Source: JAKALD01 sp963817785
GTDB taxonomy: Bacteria; Pseudomonadota; Gammaproteobacteria; Burkholderiales; SG8-39
Length of the DNA stretch: 64,000 nt
NCBI GenBank assembly: GCA_963817785.1
Contig: CAWFPL010000002.1
Span: 868,001 to 932,000, forward strand
Direction: 5' to 3'
In this document: one piece after another, positions 42,202 through 51,036 of the stretch
Layout: each line of letters starts with the position of its first letter
Position numbering within the stretch: position 1 is the first letter of the stretch
Made by a program: the position numbers and the translations under genes
The notes under the pieces: model-generated
Told to the model about the DNA's origin: nothing
Seen by the model: only the letters and a program-made list of their open reading frames with translations
The model's database searches: none

Positions 42202-43419
42202 CTATCGGGCGGCGCGGAAGTCGGCGCGCTCGAGCAGCCAGGACGCGGCGAAGCCGAACAGCAGCCCCCAGAAGGGCGCGCCGACGTTGAAGATCGGCAC
42301 GTCGGCGACGGTGACCAGGAAGGTGACCAGCGCGCCGAGCGAGAAGCGCTCCTTGAAGGAGGCCACGAACGCGCTCTGCAGCACGCGCAGCATCGCGAGT
42401 CCCGCGATCGCGGCAATGAACGCGCGCGGCGTGGCGAGCAGCAGGTGGGTAAATACCGGCGAAAGCAGCCCGAAGCCGGCCGCGAGCACGCCGACGAGGA
42501 TTCCGGCGGCGTAATGCCGGCGCGCCTCGCCCGTGCCGCTGATGATCGCGTTCACCGGCCCGGTGAGGCAGGTCGAGACGCTGCCGACCGTGGCAGTGAG
42601 GAGCGAGCCCACGCCGCAGCCCACGGTGATCGCGTTGATCGGCGGCGGGTGGCCGACCGCGCGCAGCACCGCGATCCCCTGGCCGTTCTGCACCGCGAGC
42701 ACGGTCACCGCGAGCGGCACCACCAGCTCGATCATCGCGCGCCAGGAGAAGGCCGGCACGTACAGGTTCGGGTCCGCGACGGCGAACACGCCGCCGCCGG
42801 GATGGAAGCGGCCGAGCGCGCCGAGCAGCGCGGCGCCGACCAGGATCGCGCCGATGAGCGGCGGCAGGCGCCGCGCGAGGCGCGGCAGCGCGGCGAGCGC
42901 GAAAAATGCGAGCGTCATCGGCGCGGCGATCCAGAAGTCGTCGCGGATCGCGTACACCAGGTTCAGGCCGAAGCGCAGGAACACGCCCGCCACCATCGCC
43001 ATGACGATCGGCATCGGCAGCGCCTGCATCGCGCGCTTCACCCAGCCCGACAGGCCGAGGGCGAGCATCAGCACGCCGGTGGCGTAATAGGCGCCGATCA
43101 CCTGCGGGAAGCTCAGGTGCCCGAGCGCCGGGCCGACCAGCACCGCGCCGGGGATCGTCCACAGGAACACGAGCGGCTGGCGGTACAGCCAGCAGAAGAA
43201 GATGCTCAGCAGCCCGTTCAGGAAGAACGCGCCGAACAGCCACGAGGCGAGGTCCGACTCCGACAGGTGCCCCTGCCGGCCGACCGCGAGGATGATCGCC
43301 ACCGGTCCCGAGGCGGCGAAGATGAACGCGATGAGCCCGTTGACGGCGTAGACGCCGCGCAGGTCGGCGATGACCTCGCGCAGCGAGGGCGGGCGCGCGT
43401 GCGGGCGTTCGAGCGGCAT
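42202..43419 (-). CDS. benE: BenE-family benzoate/proton symporter
   Basis: A 405-residue membrane protein with about 12 hydrophobic segments. Typical BenE stretches are VNGLIAFIFAASGPVAIILA, GLLSIFFCWLYRQPLVFLWT, IPGAVLVGPAL, TVLAVQNGQGIAVLRAVGH, and ATVGSVSTCLTGPVNAIISG. It should import benzoate or a related aromatic acid with protons. It is the last gene of a minus-strand run with a cupin and a TPP enzyme and is convergent with the monooxygenase gene. Confidence 0.88.
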   Translation of the reverse strand: MPLERPHARPPSLREVIADLRGVYAVNGLIAFIFAASGPVAIILAVGRQGHLSESDLASWLFGAFFLNGLLSIFFCWLYRQPLVFLWTIPGAVLVGPALGHLSFPQVIGAYYATGVLMLALGLSGWVKRAMQALPMPIVMAMVAGVFLRFGLNLVYAIRDDFWIAAPMTLAFFALAALPRLARRLPPLIGAILVGAALLGALGRFHPGGGVFAVADPNLYVPAFSWRAMIELVVPLAVTVLAVQNGQGIAVLRAVGHPPPINAITVGCGVGSLLTATVGSVSTCLTGPVNAIISGTGEARRHYAAGILVGVLAAGFGLLSPVFTHLLLATPRAFIAAIAGLAMLRVLQSAFVASFKERFSLGALVTFLVTVADVPIFNVGAPFWGLLFGFAASWLLERADFRAAR

Positions 43420-43458
43420 GTCCCGGCGTTCGTCCTCTCGGGCGCGGTGGCGCTGCGG

Positions 43459-43851
43459 CTACGCGTCGCGCACCGGCGCGGTCACGACGATGAACACCAG
43501 GTCGGTGAGGCCGGTATTGCGGATCGAATGCTCGATGCCCGGGGGAATGAAGATCACGTCGTGGCGCCGCACCACGCGGCGCTCCTTGCCCACCTGCATC
43601 AGGCCTTCGCCCTCGAGCACGTGGTAGATCTGCTCCTGCACCTTGTGCGCGTGCAGCTCGACGTAGCCGCGCGGCTGGTAGCACGAAATGCGGTAGTCGA
43701 CGTGCTTCGAGCCGGTGGTCTCGGGATGCGCGAGGAACTTGGAGAAGGCGCCGCCGAAGTGCCCGGGCAGGTCCTCCCAGTCGACCTCGGCGATGTTGCG
43801 GATCGAGGGCTTTCTCTCGGCGAGCGGCTTGCGCGGCGGGGCCTTGGCCAT
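43459..43851 (-). CDS. Cupin-domain protein
   Basis: A 130-residue cupin. The metal-binding motifs are YVELHAHKVQEQIYHVLEGE with GLMQVG, and VVRRHDVIFIPPGIEHSIRN. An N-terminal basic tail (MAKAPPRKPLAERKP) precedes it. It begins after GGGAGGACAGACC and lies 25 bases after the TPP-enzyme gene on the same strand, so it probably works in the same pathway as an isomerase, decarboxylase or sensor. Confidence 0.78.
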   Translation of the reverse strand: MAKAPPRKPLAERKPSIRNIAEVDWEDLPGHFGGAFSKFLAHPETTGSKHVDYRISCYQPRGYVELHAHKVQEQIYHVLEGEGLMQVGKERRVVRRHDVIFIPPGIEHSIRNTGLTDLVFIVVTAPVRDA

Positions 43852-43876
43852 GGTCTGTCCTCCCTGGGCGCGCAGC

Positions 43877-45658
43877 TTAGCCGATGACGTGCTTCTTGCC
43901 GAACACCGGTTCGTTCGGCGGCATCGGCGGCAGCGCCCAGGCGCCGGTGGCGGGCGGCCGGATGTTCGCGTCGACGTGCACGTCGATGAGGCAGGGCTTG
44001 CCGAGCTTCACCGCGTGCTCGAGCGCGCCCTTGAAGTCCTGCGACTTGGTCACCGTCATGCCCTCGACTCCGGCCGCGCGTGCCCAGGCCGCGAAGTCCG
44101 GGTTGTAGGGCTTGCCCTCGGGGCCCTCGTAGAACGCGGTGCCGATCTCGCGGCCCTTGAAGTAGCCGTACTGCAGGTCGCGGATCGCGGCCCAGGAGAA
44201 GTTGTTCCACACCACCCACACCGCGGGGATGTTGTACTCGACCGCGGTGCACAGCACGTGCGGCACCATGGTGAAGCCGCCGTCGCCGCAGATCGCGACG
44301 CACGGCCGCTCGGGCGCGGCGAGCTTGGCGCCGAGGATCGCGCTCGGGCCGAAGCCCATGCCCGAGTAGCCCCAGGTATTGAGCATGGTCTGCGGGCGGC
44401 GCGCGTTCCAGAACTGCATGTACCAGTTGTGGTGCACGCCGGAGTCGAGCGAGATGATGGCGTCGTCGGGCAGCACCGCGCGGCAGTCGGCCACCACGCG
44501 CTCGGGGCGCAGGGGCGAGGCGTGGATCTCGAAGTTGGGGGCGATGTAGGCATCCCATTCCTTTTTCCAGCCGGCGATCTGCGCGTGCCATTCGGTGAGC
44601 CGCGGCCCGCCCTCCACCTTCCTCGCGCCGAGCGCGCCGAGCAGCTGCTCGAGGAAGGCTTTGGCGTCGGCGAGGATGCCCAGGTCGGGCGGATAGTTGC
44701 GTCCGATCTCGGCGTGGTCGACGTCGACATGGATCAGCCTGGTGTGCGGGAAATTCCACGAGTACCCGGGCATCCACGACGACGAGGAGCGGTCATCGAA
44801 CCTCGCGCCGATGGCGAGCACCAGGTCGGCGTAGCGCCCGGCCTGGTTGGCGGGGTAGGCGCCGTTCCTGCCGATGAAGCCGAGCGAAAGGGGATCGTCC
44901 ATGTCGAGGCAGCCCATGCCGTTCGGCGAGCTGATCACCGGGATCGAGAGCCGCTTCGCAAGCGCGGTCAGCTCGCTTGATGCTTCCGACAGCGTCACGC
45001 CGTGGCCGATGAACATCACCGGGCGCTGCGCGGCGAGCAGCAGGTCGAGCGCCTTTTTCACGTCCTCGTTCGAAGCGCCGCTGCGGCGCGTGAGATACCC
45101 GTCCCAGGGCGCCTCCAGCCGCGCCTCGGTCTCCTCCTGGAACAGGTTGAACGGGATGTCGACGTTGACCGGCCCCGGGCGCCCGCTGGTCATGGTGGTC
45201 GCGGCCTGGCGCAGCGCGAGCGGCAGCATTTCGACGCGCGTGGGCTGGAAGCTCCTTTTCACCACCGGGCGCACCACGTTCGGGTAGTCGGCCTGGTTGT
45301 GGCGGTTCAGTTCCTGGAACGGGCCGCGGTTGAACTGCGAGGTGGGCACGTTGGCGGTGAGCGCGAGCAGGGCGGACGAATCGGTCTGCGCCACCGCGAG
45401 CGCCATGATCAGGTTGGCCGAGCCGGGGCCGGTCGAGGTGAGCGTCGCCACCGGCTTGTGCTTCACCCTGAAGTAGCCGTCGGCCATGTGGCCGGCCACC
45501 TGCTCGTGGCGCGGCGAGACGAGCTTCACCTTGTCGGCGACGTCGTACAGGGCATCGAGCAGCCCCACGTTGCCGTGCCCGCAGATGCCGAACACGTAGG
45601 GGATCTTTTCCTTGACCAGGAACTCCGCGATCAGCTCCGCGCCTTTTCTCTTGGCCAT
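43877..45658 (-). CDS. Thiamine diphosphate-dependent enzyme (acetolactate synthase-like)
   Basis: A 593-residue three-domain ThDP enzyme. The catalytic Glu is in SPRHEQVAGHMADGYFRV, the central domain has RPVMFIGHGVTLSEASSELT, and the ThDP motif is ICGDGGFTMVPHVLCTAVEY ending in WVVWNN. It resembles acetolactate synthase and benzoylformate decarboxylase-type enzymes but no closer group is certain. It starts 14 bases after the TcuA-like flavoprotein gene and runs into cupin and BenE genes, suggesting decarboxylation or ligation of a 2-oxo acid. Confidence 0.82.
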   Translation of the reverse strand: MAKRKGAELIAEFLVKEKIPYVFGICGHGNVGLLDALYDVADKVKLVSPRHEQVAGHMADGYFRVKHKPVATLTSTGPGSANLIMALAVAQTDSSALLALTANVPTSQFNRGPFQELNRHNQADYPNVVRPVVKRSFQPTRVEMLPLALRQAATTMTSGRPGPVNVDIPFNLFQEETEARLEAPWDGYLTRRSGASNEDVKKALDLLLAAQRPVMFIGHGVTLSEASSELTALAKRLSIPVISSPNGMGCLDMDDPLSLGFIGRNGAYPANQAGRYADLVLAIGARFDDRSSSSWMPGYSWNFPHTRLIHVDVDHAEIGRNYPPDLGILADAKAFLEQLLGALGARKVEGGPRLTEWHAQIAGWKKEWDAYIAPNFEIHASPLRPERVVADCRAVLPDDAIISLDSGVHHNWYMQFWNARRPQTMLNTWGYSGMGFGPSAILGAKLAAPERPCVAICGDGGFTMVPHVLCTAVEYNIPAVWVVWNNFSWAAIRDLQYGYFKGREIGTAFYEGPEGKPYNPDFAAWARAAGVEGMTVTKSQDFKGALEHAVKLGKPCLIDVHVDANIRPPATGAWALPPMPPNEPVFGKKHVIG

Positions 45659-45672
45659 GCCTGCTCCGATTC

Positions 45673-47163
45673 TCAGGAATTTCCGCGGCGGGACGCCGCG
45701 CTGGTACCCGCGATCCTGCCGAAGACCGCGCCGTTGGTGAGCCCGGTGCCGCCGGGGTAGTTGAAGTAGAAGATGCCGCCGACCAGCTCTCCGGCGGCGT
45801 ACAGGCCGGGGATCGGCTCGCCGTCGGTGGAGATCACCTGCGCGTCGGTGTTGATGCGCAATCCACCGAAGGTGAAGGTGATGCCGCAGGTCACCGCGTA
45901 GGCCTCGAAGGGCGGCGTGTCCAGCGTGTTCGCCCAGTTCGACTTCGGGATCGCGAGCCCTTGCGTGCAGCGCCCGTCCTTCAGGTTCGGGTTGAACGGG
46001 ATGTCCTGGCGCACGGCCGCGTTGTAGGCCCTCAATTCCGCGAGCGCGGCCTTGCCGTCGGTGTCCTCGAGCTTTGCGCACAGCTCTTCCAGGGTATTCG
46101 CGGTGTGCTTGGTCACCTGCCGGATCTTGTATTCGTCCCTCAGCTGCGCCTTGACCTTGGCGTCGAAGATCTGCCAGGCGAACTGGCCGGGCTGTCCGAG
46201 GATCACGCGCCCGTACTTGGCGTAGGTGTAGTTGCGGAAGTCCGCGCCCTCGTCCACGAACCGCTTGCCCTGGGCGTTGATGTAGACGCCCCAGGGGTAG
46301 GAGTGCTTCTGGAACTGGTCGCCCACCGCGAGGTCGCCGAACTCGGGGGCGTTGCGTTCCCAGGCCACCGCGTGGCAACCCGACCAGTTGCCCACCGGCG
46401 CCGCGCCGATGTCGAGCGCCATGCGGATCGCGTCGCCGGTGTTGAAGCGCGTGCCGCGGACCTTCGCGAGCTCCCAGCCGGGGCCGAGGTAGCGCGCGCG
46501 CCACTCGGGGTTCGCCTGGAAGCCGCCGGCGGCGAGCACCACGCTCTTCGCGCGCACTTCCACCGTCTTGCCCGCGCGCTTCACGCGCACCCCCTGCACG
46601 CCCTCGTCGTCGGCGATCAGGCCCGTCGCGCGCGCCGAGTACCAGATCTCGATGCCGTTCTTCTTCGCGGCGTTGGTAAGCGAATCCACCAGCCCGGGGC
46701 CGCCGCCGACCGCTTCCACCGTGAGGCCGCCCCAGAACTTGAACTTGCCGCCGATGTTGAACGCCTGGCGGCCCCAAGCGGCGGTGAAGCGAACGCCCTT
46801 CGAGCGCATCCAGGCCACGGTATCCATGCTGCGCTTGACCAGAAGCTCGGTCAGGTCCGGGTCGCAGCGGAATTCGGTGACGCGCGCCATGTCATCGAGA
46901 AACTGCTCTTCGCCGTAGGTGCCGAAGTCCGTGCGCGCGATCTCCTCCGGCGACAAGTCCGGTATCGCGCGCTTCAAGTCCTCCACTCCGTTGTAGGCCA
47001 CGCGCATCAGCCCCGCGGTGAAACGCGAGTTGCCGCCCGACTCGTCCTCGGTCGCGCGCTCGAGCACCAAGACCTTGCCCACCTGCTCGCGCGCCGCGAG
47101 CGCGGCGCAAAACGCGGCGTTGCCGCCGCCCACGACTACGACATCCCAGGTGTTTGCGGTCAT
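45673..47163 (-). CDS. FAD-dependent tricarballylate dehydrogenase-like flavoprotein
   Basis: A 496-residue flavoprotein of the fumarate reductase/succinate dehydrogenase group. The FAD site is DVVVVGGGNAAFCAALAARE (7-26), followed by ESGGNSRFTAGLMRVAYNGV and VLAAGGFQANPEWRARY, then the late FTFGGLRINTDAQVIS and GIFYFNYPGGTGLTNGAVFG. The pattern matches TcuA, which oxidises tricarballylate to cis-aconitate, though no tcuB or tcuC is near. It is first in its operon and divergent from the aldehyde dehydrogenase/IclR operon. Confidence 0.8.
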   Translation of the reverse strand: MTANTWDVVVVGGGNAAFCAALAAREQVGKVLVLERATEDESGGNSRFTAGLMRVAYNGVEDLKRAIPDLSPEEIARTDFGTYGEEQFLDDMARVTEFRCDPDLTELLVKRSMDTVAWMRSKGVRFTAAWGRQAFNIGGKFKFWGGLTVEAVGGGPGLVDSLTNAAKKNGIEIWYSARATGLIADDEGVQGVRVKRAGKTVEVRAKSVVLAAGGFQANPEWRARYLGPGWELAKVRGTRFNTGDAIRMALDIGAAPVGNWSGCHAVAWERNAPEFGDLAVGDQFQKHSYPWGVYINAQGKRFVDEGADFRNYTYAKYGRVILGQPGQFAWQIFDAKVKAQLRDEYKIRQVTKHTANTLEELCAKLEDTDGKAALAELRAYNAAVRQDIPFNPNLKDGRCTQGLAIPKSNWANTLDTPPFEAYAVTCGITFTFGGLRINTDAQVISTDGEPIPGLYAAGELVGGIFYFNYPGGTGLTNGAVFGRIAGTSAASRRGNS

Positions 47164-47197
47164 CCGTCTACTCTCTGGCCAAGTGTTTCATATTACC

Positions 47198-47222
47198 AAA
47201 TCGACATTCACCATGTCGGTTT
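47198..47222. promoter_or_regulatory. Inverted repeat, candidate IclR operator
   Basis: AAATCGACAT (47198-47207) and ATGTCGGTTT (47213-47222) match as an inverted repeat at 9 of 10 positions around TCACC. The site lies 35 bases from the TcuA-like start and 43 from the aldehyde dehydrogenase start, in the only divergent promoter region of this cluster. The IclR protein encoded downstream is the likely ligand. Confidence 0.6.
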
Positions 47223-47265
47223 ACTGACGAACCTGAGGTATCATCGACCGCCCGAGGAGGCTCAA

Positions 47266-48714
47266 ATGACCCAGCCCGCACCGAAAAACGAGCGCGCCGT
47301 CGCGCGGCTGAAAATGCTGATCGGGGGCGAGTGGCGCCTCGGACAGGCCGAGTTCGAGGCCGTCGACCCGTACCGCGGCGAGGTCGTGGCCCGCGTGCCC
47401 GAATCCTCGCTCGAGGACCTCGACGAAGCGCTCAAGGCGGCGCTGGCGGCGAAGCCGAAAGTCGCTGCCATGCCCGGCTACGAGCGCGCGGCGCTGTTGC
47501 GCCGGGTGAGCGCGCTGCTCCTCGAGCGGGCCGACGCGGTCGCCGAGATCATGTCGCGCGAGACCGGCAAGTCGATCAAGGACGCGAAGGCCGAAGTGAT
47601 CCGCTCGCAGGATACGCTGCTGCTCTCGGCCGAGGAGGCGATCCGCATCCAGGGCGAGCAGGTGCCGCTCGACGGCAGCGCGATGGGCGCGGGCAAGCTC
47701 GCGCTGCTGCTGCGCTTTCCGGTGGGAGTGGTGGCGGGCATCACGCCGTTCAACGCGCCGTTCAACCTCGCCTGCCACAAGATCGCGCCGGCGCTCGCCG
47801 CCGGCAATTCGATCGTGCTCAAGGCCCCGCCGCAGGCCTCGTGGGTGGTGAGCAAGCTGGCGGAGATGTTCGCCGACGCCGGCACGCCGCCGGGGTTCGT
47901 CAACCTGCTGTACGGCAACACGGTGGGTCCGGCGCTGGTGCGCGATCCGCGCGTCGACTTCGTCACCTTCACGGGGTCGAGCCGGGTGGGCGCCGAGATC
48001 AAGGCCGCGAGCGGCCTGCGGCGCGTGGCGCTCGAGCTCGGCGGCAACGGACCGACCATCGTACACGCGGACGCGGACATCGCCGAGGCGGCGCCGCAGT
48101 GCGCGCGCAACTCGATGCGCCTGGCGGGGCAGAGCTGCATCTCGGTGCAGAACGTCTACGTGCACGAGAGCCTGTACGAGCGCTTCGTCGAGCGCCTGGT
48201 GGCCGAGGTCGGCAAGCTGCGCCTGGGCGACCCGCTCGATCCCGCAACCGACGTCGGCACCCTGATCGACGAGCGCGCGGCGCGGCGCGTCGAGCAGTGG
48301 GTGGACGAGGCGCGCGCGGCCGGCGCGCGCGCGCTCACCGGCGGCCGGCGTCACGGCGCGGCCTACGAGCCGACGGTGCTGGTCGACGTCGCGCGCTCGA
48401 TGCGCGTGGTGTGCGAGGAAGTGTTCGGCCCGGTGGTGACGGTGCAGCCCTACCGCGACCTGCAGGCGCTGTTCGCGGACATCAGCGCGAACCCCTACGG
48501 ACTGCATTGCGGCGTCTTCACCAAGTCGCTGCAGGTCGCATTCGACGCCATCCGCGCGCTACGCGTCGGCGGAGTAATCATCAACGGCACCTCCACCTGG
48601 CGCACCGACCAGCTCGCCTACGGCGGCGTGAAGGCAAGCGGCATCGGCAGGGAAGGGCCGAAGTACGCGATCCGCGACATGACCGAAGAGCGGCTGGTAT
48701 TGTTCAATCTATGA
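47266..48714 (+). CDS. NAD(P)-dependent aldehyde dehydrogenase
   Basis: A 482-residue ALDH. TPFNAPFNLACHKIAPALAA, TFTGSSRVGAEIKAA, the Glu in LELGGNGPTIV and the catalytic Cys in RLAGQSCISVQNV are visible, with CEEVFGPVVTVQPY later. The pattern is nearest to lactaldehyde/glyceraldehyde-3-phosphate-type (GAPN-like) dehydrogenases. The ATG follows CGAGGAGGCTCAA. Its stop overlaps the IclR ATG (ATGA). It may take on the aldehyde produced by the divergent ThDP enzyme pathway. Confidence 0.9.
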   Translation: MTQPAPKNERAVARLKMLIGGEWRLGQAEFEAVDPYRGEVVARVPESSLEDLDEALKAALAAKPKVAAMPGYERAALLRRVSALLLERADAVAEIMSRETGKSIKDAKAEVIRSQDTLLLSAEEAIRIQGEQVPLDGSAMGAGKLALLLRFPVGVVAGITPFNAPFNLACHKIAPALAAGNSIVLKAPPQASWVVSKLAEMFADAGTPPGFVNLLYGNTVGPALVRDPRVDFVTFTGSSRVGAEIKAASGLRRVALELGGNGPTIVHADADIAEAAPQCARNSMRLAGQSCISVQNVYVHESLYERFVERLVAEVGKLRLGDPLDPATDVGTLIDERAARRVEQWVDEARAAGARALTGGRRHGAAYEPTVLVDVARSMRVVCEEVFGPVVTVQPYRDLQALFADISANPYGLHCGVFTKSLQVAFDAIRALRVGGVIINGTSTWRTDQLAYGGVKASGIGREGPKYAIRDMTEERLVLFNL

Positions 48715-49535
48715 GCGACGTCGAAGCGAAGGCCCCCGAGAGCGCCGCGGAGCCGGCCAGGGAGCGCACCGGCATCCAGTCGATTGAGCGCGCGTTCGCG
48801 ATCCTCGAGGAGGTCGCGCGCCACCGCGAGGGCATCGGCCTGGCGGAGCTCGCCAAGCGCGTCGGGCTGCACAGCAGCACGGCGTTTCACCTGATCCGGA
48901 CGATGGCGCAGCTCGGCTACGTCAGCCAGCCCAGGGACTCGAAGAGATACCGCATCGGGCGGCGCCTGTTCACGCTGGCGGCCGGGGCGCTCGACGAGGT
49001 CGAGCTGGTCAGCATCGCCACCCCGATCCTCGAGAGCCTGACTACCGAGACCGGCGAGTCGAGCCATTTCGCGATCCGCTCCGGCGAGGACATCGTCGTG
49101 GTGGCGAAGACCGCGGGCAGCGGCATGTTCCAGCTCGTCGACCGCTCGGGCGCGGTGCGCCCGGGGCACGCCACCGCGCTCGGCAAGGTCCTGCTCGCGG
49201 CGCTCAGCGCGCCGGAGCTGGAGCGCTACCTGCAGGGCCGCGAGCTGCGCCCGTTCACCGCCAAGACGATCGTCGAGCGCGCGCCGCTCGAGCGCGAGCT
49301 GGACGAGGTGCGGCGCAACGGCATCGCCTTCGACGACGGCGAGTTCGACCCCGAGGTGCGCTGCGTGGCCGTCCCGGTGCGCGATTTCGCCGGCCGCGTC
49401 ACCGGCGCGATCGGCATCTCCGGACCGATCTGGCGCCTGTCGCTGCAGGCCCTGCAGGAGAAGTCGGCCCGCGTGCGCGAAGCCGCCGAGCGGCTCTCCG
49501 GCGAGCTCGGCTCGCGCGCGGCAGCCGCGCGCTGA
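48711..49535 (+). CDS. IclR-family transcriptional regulator
   Basis: A 274-residue regulator. The N-terminal winged helix has IQSIERAFAILEEVARHREG and LAELAKRVGLHSSTAFHLIR; the C-terminal ligand domain has GHATALGKVLLAALSAPELE, NGIAFDDGEFDPEVRCVAVP and VRDFAGRVTGAIGISGP. It is translationally coupled to the aldehyde dehydrogenase. An inverted repeat in the promoter region upstream of that gene is the likely binding site, giving control of both divergent operons. Confidence 0.92.
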   Translation: MSDVEAKAPESAAEPARERTGIQSIERAFAILEEVARHREGIGLAELAKRVGLHSSTAFHLIRTMAQLGYVSQPRDSKRYRIGRRLFTLAAGALDEVELVSIATPILESLTTETGESSHFAIRSGEDIVVVAKTAGSGMFQLVDRSGAVRPGHATALGKVLLAALSAPELERYLQGRELRPFTAKTIVERAPLERELDEVRRNGIAFDDGEFDPEVRCVAVPVRDFAGRVTGAIGISGPIWRLSLQALQEKSARVREAAERLSGELGSRAAAAR

Positions 49536-49561
49536 TTCTTCACATCGCTCGAGGAGAGCAC

Positions 49562-50266
49562 ATGTTGCTTCAAGGCAGGAGCGTGGTCGTGGTCGGAGGC
49601 TCGTCGGGGATCGGGCTCGCGACCGCGGCGCTGGCGAAGTCCGAAGGCGCGCTGGTGACGATCGCTTCCAGGTCCGCCGAGCGCCTGCGCGCCGCGGCCG
49701 ACGGCATCGGCGCGCGTGGCATCGCCGCGGACGTCACCAGCGACGCGAGCGTCGAGGCGCTGTTCAAGGCCTGCGGCAGGGTCGACCACGTCGTGGTGAC
49801 GGCGGCGCAGCTTCGCTCCGGACCGTTCAAGACGCTCTCGATCGAGGACGCGAAGGCGACCATGGAGAGCAAGTTCTGGGGCACCTGGCGGGTCGCGCGC
49901 GCGGCCGACATCGCGCCGGGCGGATCGCTCACCATCGTTTCCGGTTTCCTCAGCATCCGGCCGCGCCCGGCCGCGGCGATCATCGGCGCGGCCAACGGCG
50001 CGCTCGAGTCGCTGGCGAGGAGCCTCGCGCTCGAGCTCGCGCCGGTGCGCGTGAACGCGGTATCGCCGGGGATCATCGACACCCCTATCCGCGCCGCGAT
50101 GCCCGAGGAGGCGCGGCGCAAGATGCTCGAGCAGACCGCGGCGGCGCTGCCGGTGCGCCGGGTCGGCACCGGAGAGGACATCGCGCGCCAGATCCTGGCG
50201 TTCATGACCATCGGCTTTGCCACCGGCTCGATCGTCTATCTCGACGGCGGCGGCTCGATCGCCTGA
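49562..50266 (+). CDS. SDR-fold protein lacking the usual catalytic Tyr/Lys
   Basis: A 234-residue short-chain-dehydrogenase-fold protein with an intact nucleotide site VVVVGGSSGIGLATAALAKS (8-27) and C-terminal SPGIIDTPIRAAMPEEARRK. At the place of YxxxK the sequence reads AAAIIGAANGALESLARSLA, so neither the Tyr nor the Lys is present, though a Ser remains in TIVSGFLS. It may therefore be a variant enzyme, or bind nucleotide without classical dehydrogenase chemistry. It lies 26 bases after the IclR gene and before a GST gene in one operon. Confidence 0.8.
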   Translation: MLLQGRSVVVVGGSSGIGLATAALAKSEGALVTIASRSAERLRAAADGIGARGIAADVTSDASVEALFKACGRVDHVVVTAAQLRSGPFKTLSIEDAKATMESKFWGTWRVARAADIAPGGSLTIVSGFLSIRPRPAAAIIGAANGALESLARSLALELAPVRVNAVSPGIIDTPIRAAMPEEARRKMLEQTAAALPVRRVGTGEDIARQILAFMTIGFATGSIVYLDGGGSIA

Positions 50267-50294
50267 AGCAACCACTTACTTCGAGGAACAGACC

Positions 50295-50906
50295 ATGAAG
50301 CTCTGGTATTCGCCCGCATCTCCGTTCGCGCGCAAGGTGCGCGCCGTGGCCATTGAGCTCGGCCTGGCCGAGCGCATCGAGCTGGTCCAGGTGACGGTGC
50401 TGCCGAGCAAGCCCAACGTCGAGCTTGCGCGCGAGAACCCGCTGATCAAGGTGCCCGCGCTCCGGGCCGAGGACGGCGCGGTGCTCTACGACTCGCGCGT
50501 GATCTGCGAGTACCTGAGCGCGCTCGGCGGCGGCGGCAGGCTCTTTCCGGCCGCGGGCGCGGCGCGATGGCAGGCGCTCAGGCGCCAGGCGCTGGGCGAT
50601 GGAATTCTGGACGCGGGCATCCTGCGCCGCTACGAGCTGGCGCTGCGCCCCGAGGCGCTGCGCTGGGCGGACTGGCTCGCGGGGCAGCAGGCCAAGGTGG
50701 ATCACGGCCTGGACGCCGCGGAACGCGAAGCGGGCGGCTGGGGCGATGCCTTCGACATCGGCCACATCACGCTCGCCTGCGCGCTCGGCTGGATCGACTT
50801 CCGTTTCCCGGATTCCGGCTGGCGCGCGGCGCACCCGCAGCTCGGCGCCTGGTTCGCGCGTGTCGTGCAGCGGCCGTCGCTCGCACAGACCGCGCCGCAC
50901 GCCTGA
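50295..50906 (+). CDS. Glutathione S-transferase-like protein
   Basis: A 203-residue GST. The thioredoxin-like N-terminal domain reads MKLWYSPASPFARKVRAVAI, with the active-site Ser at SPASPF and NPLIKVPAL ahead of the glutathione-binding DSRVICEYL. The helical C-terminal domain has DAFDIGHITLACALGWIDFR. It could conjugate or isomerise an intermediate of the cluster. It closes the operon begun by the aldehyde dehydrogenase; a binding-protein gene follows after 130 bases. Confidence 0.88.
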   Translation: MKLWYSPASPFARKVRAVAIELGLAERIELVQVTVLPSKPNVELARENPLIKVPALRAEDGAVLYDSRVICEYLSALGGGGRLFPAAGAARWQALRRQALGDGILDAGILRRYELALRPEALRWADWLAGQQAKVDHGLDAAEREAGGWGDAFDIGHITLACALGWIDFRFPDSGWRAAHPQLGAWFARVVQRPSLAQTAPHA

Positions 50907-51036
50907 GCGGGTGCCTTGCGCCCTCGCGCCGATTATTTGATACTGTGAATTGCATTGCGGCATTGTGAAAATATGACCCGTGTGAAGAACTAAGGCCAAT
51001 CCGGCCGCTTCGGCCGAACGACAGGAGGAGGCAGCA

